This document shows positions 1 through 8,607 of a stretch of DNA of 64,000 bases, one piece after another. Each line of letters opens with the position of its first letter. Position 1 is the first letter of the stretch. A program made the position numbers and the translations under genes. The stretch is taken from positions 1-64,000 of the forward strand of contig CAJYHS010000086.1 of NCBI GenBank assembly GCA_913774715.1, given 5' to 3'. The DNA is from an uncultured Siphonobacter sp. Its GTDB lineage: Bacteria; Bacteroidota; Bacteroidia; Cytophagales; Spirosomataceae. Under the pieces are notes generated by a model. It worked only from the letters and a program-made list of their open reading frames with translations, did no database searches and was not told where the DNA came from.

Positions 1-21
1 GGTTTTAGTGAGAATTATTTA

Positions 22-74
22 TGCAACATTGTTGCAAATATAGAAAAGGGATTTTCAAATGCAATAATGTTGCA
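22..74. promoter_or_regulatory. Twin 15-bp palindromic operator-like sites
   Basis: Two near-identical palindromes are visible: TGCAACATTGTTGCA at 22-36 and TGCAATAATGTTGCA at 60-74. The second is embedded in a perfect 14-bp inverted repeat (arms 51-64 and 70-83, 5-nt loop). Their centres are 38 bp apart. The shape (TGCAAyA-n-TGTTGCA) resembles sites for dimeric metal or redox regulators of the Fur/Zur superfamily, but that assignment is inference. The target gene is probably leftward of the window edge, because the M14 peptidase to the right ends towards these sites. Confidence 0.45.
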
Positions 75-179
75 TTTGAAAATAATGCATGAGAGGAAAG
101 TTAAGAGTATAGATTAGTGCGACTACCAGTGAAAAGTTGGCAGCGTTTGAATTAATAAAGAGATTGAATAGGGGCGTCT

Positions 180-220
180 ATAACAAAACATCCCGAAAGT
201 TTTAAAACTTTCGGGATGTT
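180..220 (-). terminator. Rho-independent terminator of the M14 peptidase gene
   Basis: A perfect 34-bp palindrome (187-220) lies 21 bp past the stop codon of the leftward carboxypeptidase gene. On the minus strand it is followed by the T-rich run TGTTTTGTTA. Confidence 0.85.
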
Positions 221-241
221 AGTAAACAGATCAAAACTAGA

Positions 242-2155
242 TTACTTGCCAATAGTAATTTCCTTTTCCACTAGTCCGCCCCGGGTAGAAAGCAGTTTCA
301 CCTTAGCCTTGATCGAGCCAGACTGATTCAGTTTTACCTTAAACGTTACTTCTTTCTGTTCGCCCGCAGCGGTATAGCCTGCAAAAATGGTTTTATCAAA
401 CAAATCGGGTTCCGTAACGACCACTTTCGCCTCAGGATTTTCTTTGAGTAAAGCCTTATCAATGTCAAGCATGACCCGATCTTCCTGAACGATTTTAATA
501 CGTTTGGCCTGCTCCAGTGCGGAGGGCAGTTTACCTGCGTTTTTCCAGCTCACTTTAATCTCATATTCGTTATTGGTAAGTGGCTTTACGGTTACGTTCG
601 TTAATTCAATCTGAGGTAGCTCGAAGGCCATGCCTAAGTTGAATTTAGCCTGCCGGGAAATCCACATTTCGAGTACCGAAGCCGGACCGTTCTGAGCAAA
701 GAATTTGGGATGGAATCCGCCAATTTCTACTTCACCTAACTGGGGATGGGTAAACTTCGTCCAGGGTTTGAAACCTCTTTTCCCGTTAGCTTCATCATCC
801 CAGCGAATGCCATCGTATTCATCGTATTGACCGTCACCGTCGTAATCTTTCATAGCTCCGCCGTTCCACAACTCATCACCGTACCAGATTGAGCCGTAAT
901 AAAAATAGCCAAAATCTGGCCCGTGTCCGAACAGCGGTTCAGGCTTCGTCGGATCACCCGTTAAGCGATTGGTTTTGCTGCGGGTGGCATAGGTATTATA
1001 AACGTCGCCTGCCCAGGGGTAACCCGTGTTGGCTAGTCCCAGGCTATCCATGTGGCGATAAATTTTCAGATCTTCCGGAAACATGCTCTCCGTGTCTTTG
1101 GAAGTAGAAGGGGGTCGCAGGTGCATGGGTACGCGAGTATCCATCGAGTTAACGACTGAAATATTAGGATGCCCCAGCAGCCATAAAACCGTTGATCGCG
1201 TTTCAATTTCGCTCAGTGGATATGCTCCGGCTCCGCCCTGCGTATAACCCCGACCCGTGAAATCTCCACCCTGATCGGGTCGCCAGTTTTCGGGGTAGTT
1301 TCGGTGAATATCCAGACCTCCAATGCCATCTTCATTGAATTTTCCATCGCCATCATTGTCAATGCCTTCGGTATAAACCAGCCATTGTCCTTTGCCTTCC
1401 TGCACACGTTTCATCAAACGGGAGTCGCGGGGGTCGAGCACATAATTAGCTTTTTCGAGATCGGCTTTGGTAGTGGCTTTCTTGCGAATCTGATAAATAA
1501 CACCATCGCCATCCAGATCTTCTTCGGGATCTTCATCGTATAGACCATCTCGATCATCATCATGCGGACGAATGGAACTGCGGTTCCGCTGAGCCGTGAA
1601 GAGATACATATTCGATCCATCCGGGTTATTCTGCGGACGGAGGTAGACTGTTTTCGTATCCAGCAATTTTGTAATTGCGGGATCTTTACCGTAGCTATCT
1701 AATAGATATTTCGTGAGCCAAAGGACGGATTCACTACTGGTTACTTCACCACTGTGTCGCCCACCTTCAAAATACGCTGCGGGTTTATCGGTATGCTTTC
1801 CGGTCTTTTTATTGGTAAGCGTTAATTGTAGAATCGGGCGGCCTTCGTAACTCTTGGCTACTTCGTATAAATCAACCAGATTAGGATGCTGCTCGGCCCA
1901 TTTCCGGCACCAGTAATACATCACATCCGGCGAGTGATAGGTATTGAAAGCCAGCGTTTTTCCCGGTTGATATTCTACGTCCTTGAACTGATGTTTTTTG
2001 AAGAAACTAATGCCGTGCCGTTCGCCTTTAACACTGTAGAACTTACTGGTTGTGTCCTGTTCGGGCCACTTTTTCTCGGTTTCATAGTACGAACGCTGGG
2101 CGTACACACTGGCCAGCTGGCTGATGCAAAAAAGAAAAGTAAGACGTTTTTTCAT
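242..2155 (-). CDS. Secreted M14-family zinc carboxypeptidase
   Basis: The 637-residue protein has a cleavable signal peptide (residues 1-19, ending VYAQ), so it acts in the periplasm or outside the cell. The M14 zinc motif HSGE gives ligands H134 and E137; the substrate-binding RNYP motif is at 285-288; a catalytic-type Glu (LEMW, E496) follows. The third zinc ligand is unclear: the segment that usually reads HTxGGxxLRP here reads MDTRVPMHLRP, so D339 aligns with the usual His, while H345 is nearby. Three acidic DxDGDG-type segments (about 199-219, 266-277, 437-449) look like calcium-binding loops. The C-terminal 130 residues resemble a beta-sandwich. The gene stands alone, with its own promoter and terminator. 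The likely role is peptide trimming for nutrition; the exact substrate is unknown. Confidence 0.85.
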   Translation of the reverse strand: MKKRLTFLFCISQLASVYAQRSYYETEKKWPEQDTTSKFYSVKGERHGISFFKKHQFKDVEYQPGKTLAFNTYHSPDVMYYWCRKWAEQHPNLVDLYEVAKSYEGRPILQLTLTNKKTGKHTDKPAAYFEGGRHSGEVTSSESVLWLTKYLLDSYGKDPAITKLLDTKTVYLRPQNNPDGSNMYLFTAQRNRSSIRPHDDDRDGLYDEDPEEDLDGDGVIYQIRKKATTKADLEKANYVLDPRDSRLMKRVQEGKGQWLVYTEGIDNDGDGKFNEDGIGGLDIHRNYPENWRPDQGGDFTGRGYTQGGAGAYPLSEIETRSTVLWLLGHPNISVVNSMDTRVPMHLRPPSTSKDTESMFPEDLKIYRHMDSLGLANTGYPWAGDVYNTYATRSKTNRLTGDPTKPEPLFGHGPDFGYFYYGSIWYGDELWNGGAMKDYDGDGQYDEYDGIRWDDEANGKRGFKPWTKFTHPQLGEVEIGGFHPKFFAQNGPASVLEMWISRQAKFNLGMAFELPQIELTNVTVKPLTNNEYEIKVSWKNAGKLPSALEQAKRIKIVQEDRVMLDIDKALLKENPEAKVVVTEPDLFDKTIFAGYTAAGEQKEVTFKVKLNQSGSIKAKVKLLSTRGGLVEKEITIGK

Positions 2156-2244
2156 TCGTAGAATTATAAAAGAAGTGGTAATTATTCAATAGGGGAGAGA
2201 GCAACCAATCATTTCCTGATGATAGGAAATTATTACTATTTAAA

Positions 2245-2274
2245 CAAAAGTAAAAGTAGGATTATGCCATACAA
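2245..2274 (-). promoter_or_regulatory. Bacteroidota-type promoter of the M14 peptidase
   Basis: On the minus strand, TACTTTTG (2245-2252) matches the -7 consensus TAnnTTTG exactly. A TTG (2272-2274) lies 19 bp upstream of it. The start codon is about 90 bp downstream. Confidence 0.55.
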
Positions 2275-2435
2275 TTTTTTATGAAAAAATACAAGTGTAA
2301 ATTAATGTATGGGTAATAGCTAAGGGTGTGAAATAAAATTCTGAGGAAGAAGCTGTTTGGTTCTGGTTTTAAAAATGGATCGAAAGTATTGCTAAGATTT
2401 TCTGGCGTATTTTGAAGACTTATTCGTGTAATCGC

Positions 2436-3497
2436 ATGCAAAAAATAGATTATCTGATCGTTGGGCAGGGCATAGCGGGATCTCTGTTAGCCTGGACCTT
2501 GCGGAGCCGAGGATGTAACATTCGGGTTATTGACGATCAACGGCCTTCATCTTCGCGGGTAGCGGCGGGAATATGCAACCCCGTTACGGGCCGGAAGTTG
2601 GCTAAGACCTGGCTCGCCGACGAATTATTTCCTTTCTTACACTCTTTTTACAGTGAATTGGAAGAGACCTTACAGGCTCGGTTTTTTTACCCTGTTCCCT
2701 TGTATCGTCCCTATCAATCCATCGAGGAGCAGAACTTTTTCATTGCTCAAACGGCTAATCCGGTTTTAGAAGGTTACGTCAAGCCATCTGAGCAGAATGA
2801 AGCTTATACCTCATTGATTCATAATGAATTAGGAGGTCTGGAGACCTTACAGGCCGCCTGGGTGGATTTACCGGTTTTATTAACTGAAATTCATAAAATT
2901 TTACAGGCAGAAAATTCGTTTGAAGAAACGGAATTTCATTGGGAAGAAGTAGAGTTAAGCGAAGAAACGGCTCGCTGGCGTTCCTACGAAGTGAAGATGA
3001 TTATCAGCTGTGAAGGAGCTTACGGTCGGTTTAACCCGTATTTCAGCTGGTTACCCTGGGCGGTGGTGAAAGGTGAAATTATGAATCTGAATATTCCGGG
3101 TCCGGCCTTTCCGGGCATCGTGAACCAGAGCGTCTGGGTTCAGGCTCATCCCAACGGGAAGTATCGGGCGGGTTCCAACTACGAATGGAATGATCTGACC
3201 TGGGAGCCTTCTGATAAGGGCAAAGCGTATTTACTGGACAAGTTTTCGAAGTTAATAAAAGTACCTTTTGAGATCGAAAAACACGTGGCCGGTATTCGTC
3301 CCGCTACGCAGGGAAGACGGCCATTTATCGGCGTGCACCCGGCTCATTCGACGCTCGGAATTTTTAATGGATTAGGCTCAAAAGGCACCTCGATGGCACC
3401 GTTTTTAGCCAAACAATTCGCTGATTTTCTGGTTGATAAGAAAGAACTTTACCCTGAAGCGAATATTCAGCGATTCCATACGTTATATTTCAGCTAA
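2436..3497 (+). CDS. FAD-dependent oxidoreductase (DAO / MnmC-C-like fold)
   Basis: This is a 353-residue cytosolic flavoprotein. The N-terminal dinucleotide-binding loop GQGIAGS follows the first strand (residues about 7-14), and a second FAD-contact region carries SSRVAAGICNPVTGRK. The C-terminal part has the family's GLGSKGTSMAPFLA segment. The family oxidises amines or amino acids, or acts on modified tRNA (MnmC C-domain); the substrate here cannot be told. I place the start at ATG 2436 because the conserved flavin-binding strand begins there; a longer reading would need a TTG at 2412. It is followed 60 bp later by the large outer-membrane protein gene, possibly on one transcript, but no functional link is evident. 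Confidence 0.75.
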   Translation: MQKIDYLIVGQGIAGSLLAWTLRSRGCNIRVIDDQRPSSSRVAAGICNPVTGRKLAKTWLADELFPFLHSFYSELEETLQARFFYPVPLYRPYQSIEEQNFFIAQTANPVLEGYVKPSEQNEAYTSLIHNELGGLETLQAAWVDLPVLLTEIHKILQAENSFEETEFHWEEVELSEETARWRSYEVKMIISCEGAYGRFNPYFSWLPWAVVKGEIMNLNIPGPAFPGIVNQSVWVQAHPNGKYRAGSNYEWNDLTWEPSDKGKAYLLDKFSKLIKVPFEIEKHVAGIRPATQGRRPFIGVHPAHSTLGIFNGLGSKGTSMAPFLAKQFADFLVDKKELYPEANIQRFHTLYFS

Positions 3498-3557
3498 ATC
3501 AACGAATAGCCGTATGCTTCAGCGGGTGAGTGTGCGGAGTACCCTAAGCCCTAAGCC

Positions 3558-6500
3558 ATGGATTGGACTAATACTTTTAAAGTTTCTTTGTTGAGTGGAT
3601 TACTTCTGGGGACAGTTACGGCTCAGGCACAAGTCTATATGCCAACCATGGAAGAATTCGGCAAGAATAGAATTCAGCGGGAACGGTATGAATGGCAAGT
3701 ACTGACCACCTCTAACTTTGAAATTTATTTCCACGGAAACAGTCGTTCACTCGCCACTTATACGGCTCAGATGGCGGAAACGGAGTTTGACCGGATTACG
3801 GATATTCTGAGTTATACGCCCTACAGCCGCACCAAGATTTTCCTCTACGACTCACCCGACGATTTAAAGCAGAGTAATATTGGGGTTTCGCTGAATTCAA
3901 TCAACGAAATCCGGGAAGAAAATCTCTCTAAATCACGCGTTCAGATTGCCTTCACGGCCAATCATATGGAGTTCCGCAAGCATCTGGCAAAAGAGGTTTC
4001 GTCGGTGTTTGTGTATGATATGTTATACGGCGGAAGCCTGAAGGATGCCCTCCAGAGCCAGCTATTACTTTCCTTACCCGAGTGGTTTATTTCAGGAATT
4101 ACGGCTTACGTAGCCGAAGGCTGGAGCCGTGACTTGGATGATTACATGCGGGATGTAGCTCAGCATAAGAAATTCAAAAAACCGACTCAGTTAAGTGGTG
4201 AGGAAGCTACCCGAGTAGGGCAGTCAATCTGGAATTTTATTGCCGAGCGATACGGTCGGGATAATATTTCCAATATACTGAACCTTACCCGGATCATTCG
4301 TACGGAACAAACCAGTATTTCCAGCACGTTGGGCATCTCTTATGCCCGTTTTATTAACGACTGGAAAGATTATTATACCCAAATGGCAGTCTCGACTACG
4401 GGTACATTCCAGACGGCTGGCGGTAGCAAATTAGCGGGTTATGATCTCTTTTCTGGCCGTAAAATTGAACAGGTAAAACTCAGTCCGGATCGCCGTACGA
4501 TTGTGTATTCCGTGGTGGATCAGGGTCGTTACCGGGTGTATATTACCGATACGCAGGGAGGGAAATCGGAGGAACTTTTAGGGGGGGGGGACCGCTTCCT
4601 GACCCGAGAGTTACCCGTATTAGCTCCCTTACTGGCCTGGCAGGATAATGGGAACTTAAACGTATTAACCCAAAACGATGATCGGATTATTCTGTTTCAG
4701 TACGTTCCCGGGTCTAAAAAAGGATTGCGTCTGAAAAGTCGTCGGTTCATCCGAGGCTTTAATCAGATTGCTGGTTTTGATATTTCGCAGGATGGATCTA
4801 CCCTTGCCATTAGCGGTGACCGCAAAGGCCAGAGTGATTTGTTTCTTTATAATCTGAGTCGGAACGGGGTAACTCAGCTGACCAATGATTTATACGATGA
4901 TTTAACGCCGTCGTTTATTGGCCGTTCGACCAACAAGGTATTATTTACTTCTAATCGGGCATCGGATACGCTCTCAACCAAGCCCGTTCCAACGCCATTA
5001 CCTACCAGTTTTAATTTGTTCCTGCACGAAGGAAGTCCGCGAGCTGTTGCGGTGCAACGATTGGCATCTAAAGCGGCTCAGCCGTTTTCAACCAATGGCG
5101 AAAAGGTATTTTTCCTAAGTGATGAACAGGGAATTCAAAACCTGTACGTACTCGACACTACCGCCCAACAGGTTCGTCCGCTGAGCCAATTTGCTGAAAG
5201 CATTACGGCCTACGACTACAATGTGAACAATGGTGCTCTGGCGTATGTAAGCGTTGAGAATGGCCAGCAGGTCTTGAAATATTTACCACGCCTGTCGGCT
5301 AACATTAACCCTGATGCTTCAACCATGCGTAATATCCGACTGAACGGTGGTGTGGCTAAAGCTCCGGGGGCAACTGGTCAGCCCGGTGATCCTACGAAAG
5401 CACCCGTTGGTGTGGGTAGTGCATCAAGACTTAAACTGAGAACCGGAGAAATTGATACCGATAATTACCAGTTTGATCTGGAGGGGCTGAAGATAACGGA
5501 ACGCCGCACGAACCAGCCTGCCACTAACGCTCCCCGGGTAATCACCAACTCGCGAAGCCGCACGACCGTTGTTCGCCGCGATGCCTCCCGTTTGAAAGGA
5601 CCAACGAATTACAAGGATGTTTTTGTAGTCAATAAAACAGATAACCAGTTTCTGGTATTGCCTTATTTAACTACGCCGGGAAGTGGATTTGGCTGGCAAA
5701 ACACCATTACCATTAATGATATGCTGGAGAACAACATCATTAAAGGAGGGCTGTTTATTACGCCAACTTTCCGCACCAGTGAAATATTTGCGGAGTACCA
5801 GTATCTGGCTCATCGCATTGATTTCAGTGCCCGCATTGACCGCCGGGCTTTCGCTGATAATACGTTTACTGTGGGGACGGGTATGTTCACGAAGTATCGA
5901 TTCAATCGCCTGACGTTAACGGCTTCTTACCCCATCAGTGAAGCTTTACGCGTATCGGCATCACCCATGTATACGCTTTTGAAACGAGTGGATGGCTCAC
6001 AGGGAAGTTCAGGCCTCCCTAACGCCTCTTCCAGCTTCGTAGGCTTACAAGGAGAATTAGTATTTGATGATACGCGTACCAATGGCCGTAACTTACTGGA
6101 AGGATCACGGGTAAAACTGCGAGTACAGCAGCAGCAGGGAATCAGACTGAGCTCAGAAAGCTTTTATAAAATCACGTTAGATGCCCGGAATTATACGAAA
6201 CTCTACCGTGACCTGACGCTGGCTACGCGAGTATCGTTCGGTAACTCTGGCGGAGCGGCTCCGAAACAAAGCATTCTGGGGGGCGTTGATAACTGGATTC
6301 CCTTTGGTAACGTTCGGGAAGTACGAAATGCCGAAAACCCGCTGAGTCCTTACACTACGGATTATCGCAATGTGTTCTTTACTGATTTTGTAACTCCTCT
6401 ACGTGGATTCCGCATGAATAAGCTATCGGGCGAGAGTTACCTGCTGTTTAACGCGGAATTACGCTGGCCCGTGTTCCGGGTATTAAGCCGTGGTCCCTTG

Positions 6501-6797
6501 ACATCAAATTTCCTGCAAAATTTCCAGTTAACTGCTTTCACCGATGTAGGAACCGCCTGGACGGGTAGTGGACCTTTCAGCCGCCAGAACAGTTTGAATA
6601 CGGAATTTGTCAGCTCTCCCGGAAGCGTATGGTCGGCAACGGTTAACAATTTTAAAAATCCTTACCTGATCGGTTATGGCGTGGGCCTTCGGACTTTATT
6701 CCTGGGTTACTACGTAAAAGGTGATTTCGCCTGGGGTGTAGAAGACAAAACGGTACAATCCCCCATACTGCATATTTCTTTAGGACACGATTTCTAA
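3558..6797 (+). CDS. Large outer-membrane protein: degenerate MA-peptidase domain, TolB-like propeller, C-terminal beta-barrel
   Basis: The 1079-residue protein has a signal peptide (cleavage near TAQAQ, residues 21-25). Residues about 45-285 look like a gluzincin/peptidase MA-like domain, but the zinc motif is lost: HLAKE (142-146) replaces HExxH, and PEWFISG (174-180) carries Ser where the third ligand Glu is expected. Residues about 290-560 hold WD40/PD40-type beta-propeller strands (LSPDRRTIVYS, FDISQDGSTLAISG). A low-complexity Pro/Gly/Arg linker follows. Residues about 700-1079 show the alternating strands of a surface-antigen/Omp85-like barrel and end in Phe, the usual outer-membrane insertion signal. 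A run of ten G lies in the propeller region (4581-4590). Molecular role unknown; it could be a folding or transport factor of the envelope. Confidence 0.75.
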   Translation: MDWTNTFKVSLLSGLLLGTVTAQAQVYMPTMEEFGKNRIQRERYEWQVLTTSNFEIYFHGNSRSLATYTAQMAETEFDRITDILSYTPYSRTKIFLYDSPDDLKQSNIGVSLNSINEIREENLSKSRVQIAFTANHMEFRKHLAKEVSSVFVYDMLYGGSLKDALQSQLLLSLPEWFISGITAYVAEGWSRDLDDYMRDVAQHKKFKKPTQLSGEEATRVGQSIWNFIAERYGRDNISNILNLTRIIRTEQTSISSTLGISYARFINDWKDYYTQMAVSTTGTFQTAGGSKLAGYDLFSGRKIEQVKLSPDRRTIVYSVVDQGRYRVYITDTQGGKSEELLGGGDRFLTRELPVLAPLLAWQDNGNLNVLTQNDDRIILFQYVPGSKKGLRLKSRRFIRGFNQIAGFDISQDGSTLAISGDRKGQSDLFLYNLSRNGVTQLTNDLYDDLTPSFIGRSTNKVLFTSNRASDTLSTKPVPTPLPTSFNLFLHEGSPRAVAVQRLASKAAQPFSTNGEKVFFLSDEQGIQNLYVLDTTAQQVRPLSQFAESITAYDYNVNNGALAYVSVENGQQVLKYLPRLSANINPDASTMRNIRLNGGVAKAPGATGQPGDPTKAPVGVGSASRLKLRTGEIDTDNYQFDLEGLKITERRTNQPATNAPRVITNSRSRTTVVRRDASRLKGPTNYKDVFVVNKTDNQFLVLPYLTTPGSGFGWQNTITINDMLENNIIKGGLFITPTFRTSEIFAEYQYLAHRIDFSARIDRRAFADNTFTVGTGMFTKYRFNRLTLTASYPISEALRVSASPMYTLLKRVDGSQGSSGLPNASSSFVGLQGELVFDDTRTNGRNLLEGSRVKLRVQQQQGIRLSSESFYKITLDARNYTKLYRDLTLATRVSFGNSGGAAPKQSILGGVDNWIPFGNVREVRNAENPLSPYTTDYRNVFFTDFVTPLRGFRMNKLSGESYLLFNAELRWPVFRVLSRGPLTSNFLQNFQLTAFTDVGTAWTGSGPFSRQNSLNTEFVSSPGSVWSATVNNFKNPYLIGYGVGLRTLFLGYYVKGDFAWGVEDKTVQSPILHISLGHDF
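4581..4590 (+). repeat. G10 homopolymer inside the outer-membrane protein gene
   Basis: Ten consecutive G residues encode part of LLGGGD. A gain or loss of one base would shift the frame after about 340 residues and remove the beta-barrel. Confidence 0.9.
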
Positions 6798-6822
6798 AAA
6801 AATACTTTACTCCTGATTCTCT

Positions 6823-6858
6823 AACCTCCCGAAAACTGACCTTTCGGGAGGTTTTTTA
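6823..6858 (+). terminator. Rho-independent terminator
   Basis: A 12-bp perfect stem (AACCTCCCGAAA, 6823-6834, with 6842-6853) and 7-nt loop are followed by TTTT, 25 bp after the stop codon of the outer-membrane protein gene. Confidence 0.9.
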
Positions 6859-6943
6859 TAAGCGATGATTTACGAAAGCGAGTAAGGAGTAATTTTCACT
6901 GGCATACATTTTACGCGAAAAGAATCATCATTAATGATTTGTC

Positions 6944-8158
6944 ATGATTCTTACGTTCCCCTGGGTTTGCTTATTACTTGGTTTCTTTTTGTTATCAGGA
7001 ATTCTGTTGACAAAATCATCCCACCGCTTCGGTGTGCCCAGCCTTCTCTTATACCTGGCTCTGGGCGTATTCATTGGTAATGGAGGGCCTTTTGACTTCG
7101 TCTACGATTACCCGGAATTTACGCTTTCTTATAGTAATGTTGCCCTGGCTTTAATTCTATTCATTGGTGGATTAGAAACAGATTTCAAACAGATTAAACC
7201 GATTCTGGGTCGAGGGCTGGCCTTATCAACGGTTGGTGTTTTGTTAACGGCGGGCCTGATTGCGATTTTCCTGCATACGCTTTTCGGAATTCGATATTTA
7301 GAAGGCTTACTGGTAGGGTCGGTATTATCCTCAACGGATGCAGCGGCCGTCTTTTCTATTTTAGATTCCAAAGGCTTACGGCTAAAAGAACATATCTCAG
7401 AAACCCTGGAATTAGAATCAGGAACGAATGACCCGATGGCCTTTTTTCTGACCACGGCATTAACAAGTCTATTAGGTGATTCGGATACCAGCATTACGTA
7501 CTGGATTGAAATGTTCTTCAAGGAAATGGCCGTAGGCTTTCTGATGGGCGGGTTTATTGGCTGGATTGCCAGCCTTCTCTTGCAAAAAGTCAGGCTCAAC
7601 ACCAGAGGAATGTATCCCGTTTTTATTCTGGCGATTATTCTGATGGCAATAGGGGTAATTACGATTTTCCATGGAAACGTACTGTTGGGAATGTACGTGC
7701 TGGGGATGGTGCTGAGCAGCTATCGGCAGAAATGGCTAGGTCGGAAAGAGACGTACCTTTTTTTCGAAAGCATTTCCTGGCTTATGGAAATCAGCCTTTT
7801 CGTAATTCTGGGTTTACAGGTTTTCCCCAGAAATATGCTGGATTTCTTACCGCAAGCCCTCATCATTACGGGATTTCTGGTGTTAATAGCCCGGCCCGTA
7901 AGTGTATTTGTTACGCTAACGCCGTTTCGGGCAAGTTTGCAGAAAAAGATCTTTGTAAGCTGGGTCGGTCTTCGTGGGGCTACGCCCATTGTATTTAGTC
8001 TCATTCCGCTCATTGCCCGCGTTCGGGTGGCGGACGTGATCTTTAATACGGTCTTTGCTGTCGTTATTATTTCGGTGCTATTACAGGGAACTACGCTGGG
8101 TTGGCTGGCTAATCGACTAAAAATTAATGAAAGCCAAGCCGATGCGAGCCGATTGTAG
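6944..8158 (+). CDS. CPA1-family cation/proton antiporter (NhaP2/KefB-like), membrane domain only
   Basis: The 404-residue inner-membrane protein has about 12 hydrophobic segments. The family signature GTNDPMA follows ELES in the ion-binding helix (residues about 153-165), preceded by SSTDAAAVFS (about 129-138). The start codon follows directly after the short palindrome TCATTAATGA. NhaP2-type K+/H+ antiporters normally carry C-terminal cytosolic TrkA-C or similar regulatory domains and reach about 570 residues. This protein ends right after the last membrane helix, so it lacks such regulation. Role: K+ or Na+ extrusion in exchange for protons; the ion is not decidable from sequence. Single gene with its own terminator. 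Confidence 0.85.
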   Translation: MILTFPWVCLLLGFFLLSGILLTKSSHRFGVPSLLLYLALGVFIGNGGPFDFVYDYPEFTLSYSNVALALILFIGGLETDFKQIKPILGRGLALSTVGVLLTAGLIAIFLHTLFGIRYLEGLLVGSVLSSTDAAAVFSILDSKGLRLKEHISETLELESGTNDPMAFFLTTALTSLLGDSDTSITYWIEMFFKEMAVGFLMGGFIGWIASLLLQKVRLNTRGMYPVFILAIILMAIGVITIFHGNVLLGMYVLGMVLSSYRQKWLGRKETYLFFESISWLMEISLFVILGLQVFPRNMLDFLPQALIITGFLVLIARPVSVFVTLTPFRASLQKKIFVSWVGLRGATPIVFSLIPLIARVRVADVIFNTVFAVVIISVLLQGTTLGWLANRLKINESQADASRL

Positions 8159-8237
8159 TTCGATAAAGCGTTTGCTTTGATAAGCATTTCTCATTCTTAT
8201 ACTCAAGCAGAATTCGAATACGCTGAACAACTGATAG

Positions 8238-8284
8238 AAGAGCGTTCAAACCAGGTTATGTACCTGATTTGAACGCTCTTTTGA
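8238..8284 (+). terminator. Rho-independent terminator of the antiporter gene
   Basis: A 13-bp perfect stem (8238-8250 with 8268-8280) encloses a loop that itself contains CAGGT/ACCTG. It is followed by TTTTG. Confidence 0.85.
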
Positions 8285-8607
8285 TTTATACCCTCGACTA
8301 GAAATACAAATTTGAATATTCCTTCTATAAAATTGGATTCTGCTTTTCAGGTAATGATTTGTTAATCGAACTTAATATTCTGATAATATTTCTGGCCGTT
8401 TCACTTTCTACTTTCGCGGCATCATTTTCAACCTTCCTCTTCGATTACGTTCATGAAATTTATAACGGAGTTGCTCCAGTACTAGAGCAGCGTTGCCGCC
8501 GACTTACTACTAATACAATCATTAAATCATCTCATCATTTATTAAGTCTCTCACTTGCTCAACAGGTGAGCCACTAATTCCATGTCTTTACAAACCAATT
8601 AATTAGG
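8285..8607 (+). promoter_or_regulatory. Leader region of the first susCD unit
   Basis: This 323-bp AT-rich stretch has no convincing gene. A -7-like TACTTTCG lies at 8409-8416, which would leave a leader of about 190 nt before susC, but no well-spaced -33 box is visible. A 72-codon open frame at 8359-8577 has no recognisable features and is not called. Confidence 0.3.

Noticed and set aside
2412-2435. TTG start extending the FAD oxidoreductase by 8 residues
   Set aside because: The flavin-binding strand starts at ATG 2436; the extension adds nothing family-like.
7129-7602. 157-codon minus-strand frame inside the antiporter gene
   Set aside because: Shadow of a clear membrane-protein gene; Lys/Asn/Arg-rich translation with no fold pattern.
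8359-8577. 72-codon plus-strand frame upstream of the first susC gene
   Set aside because: No family-like pattern, non-ATG start, and it overlaps the expected leader and a -7-like box.
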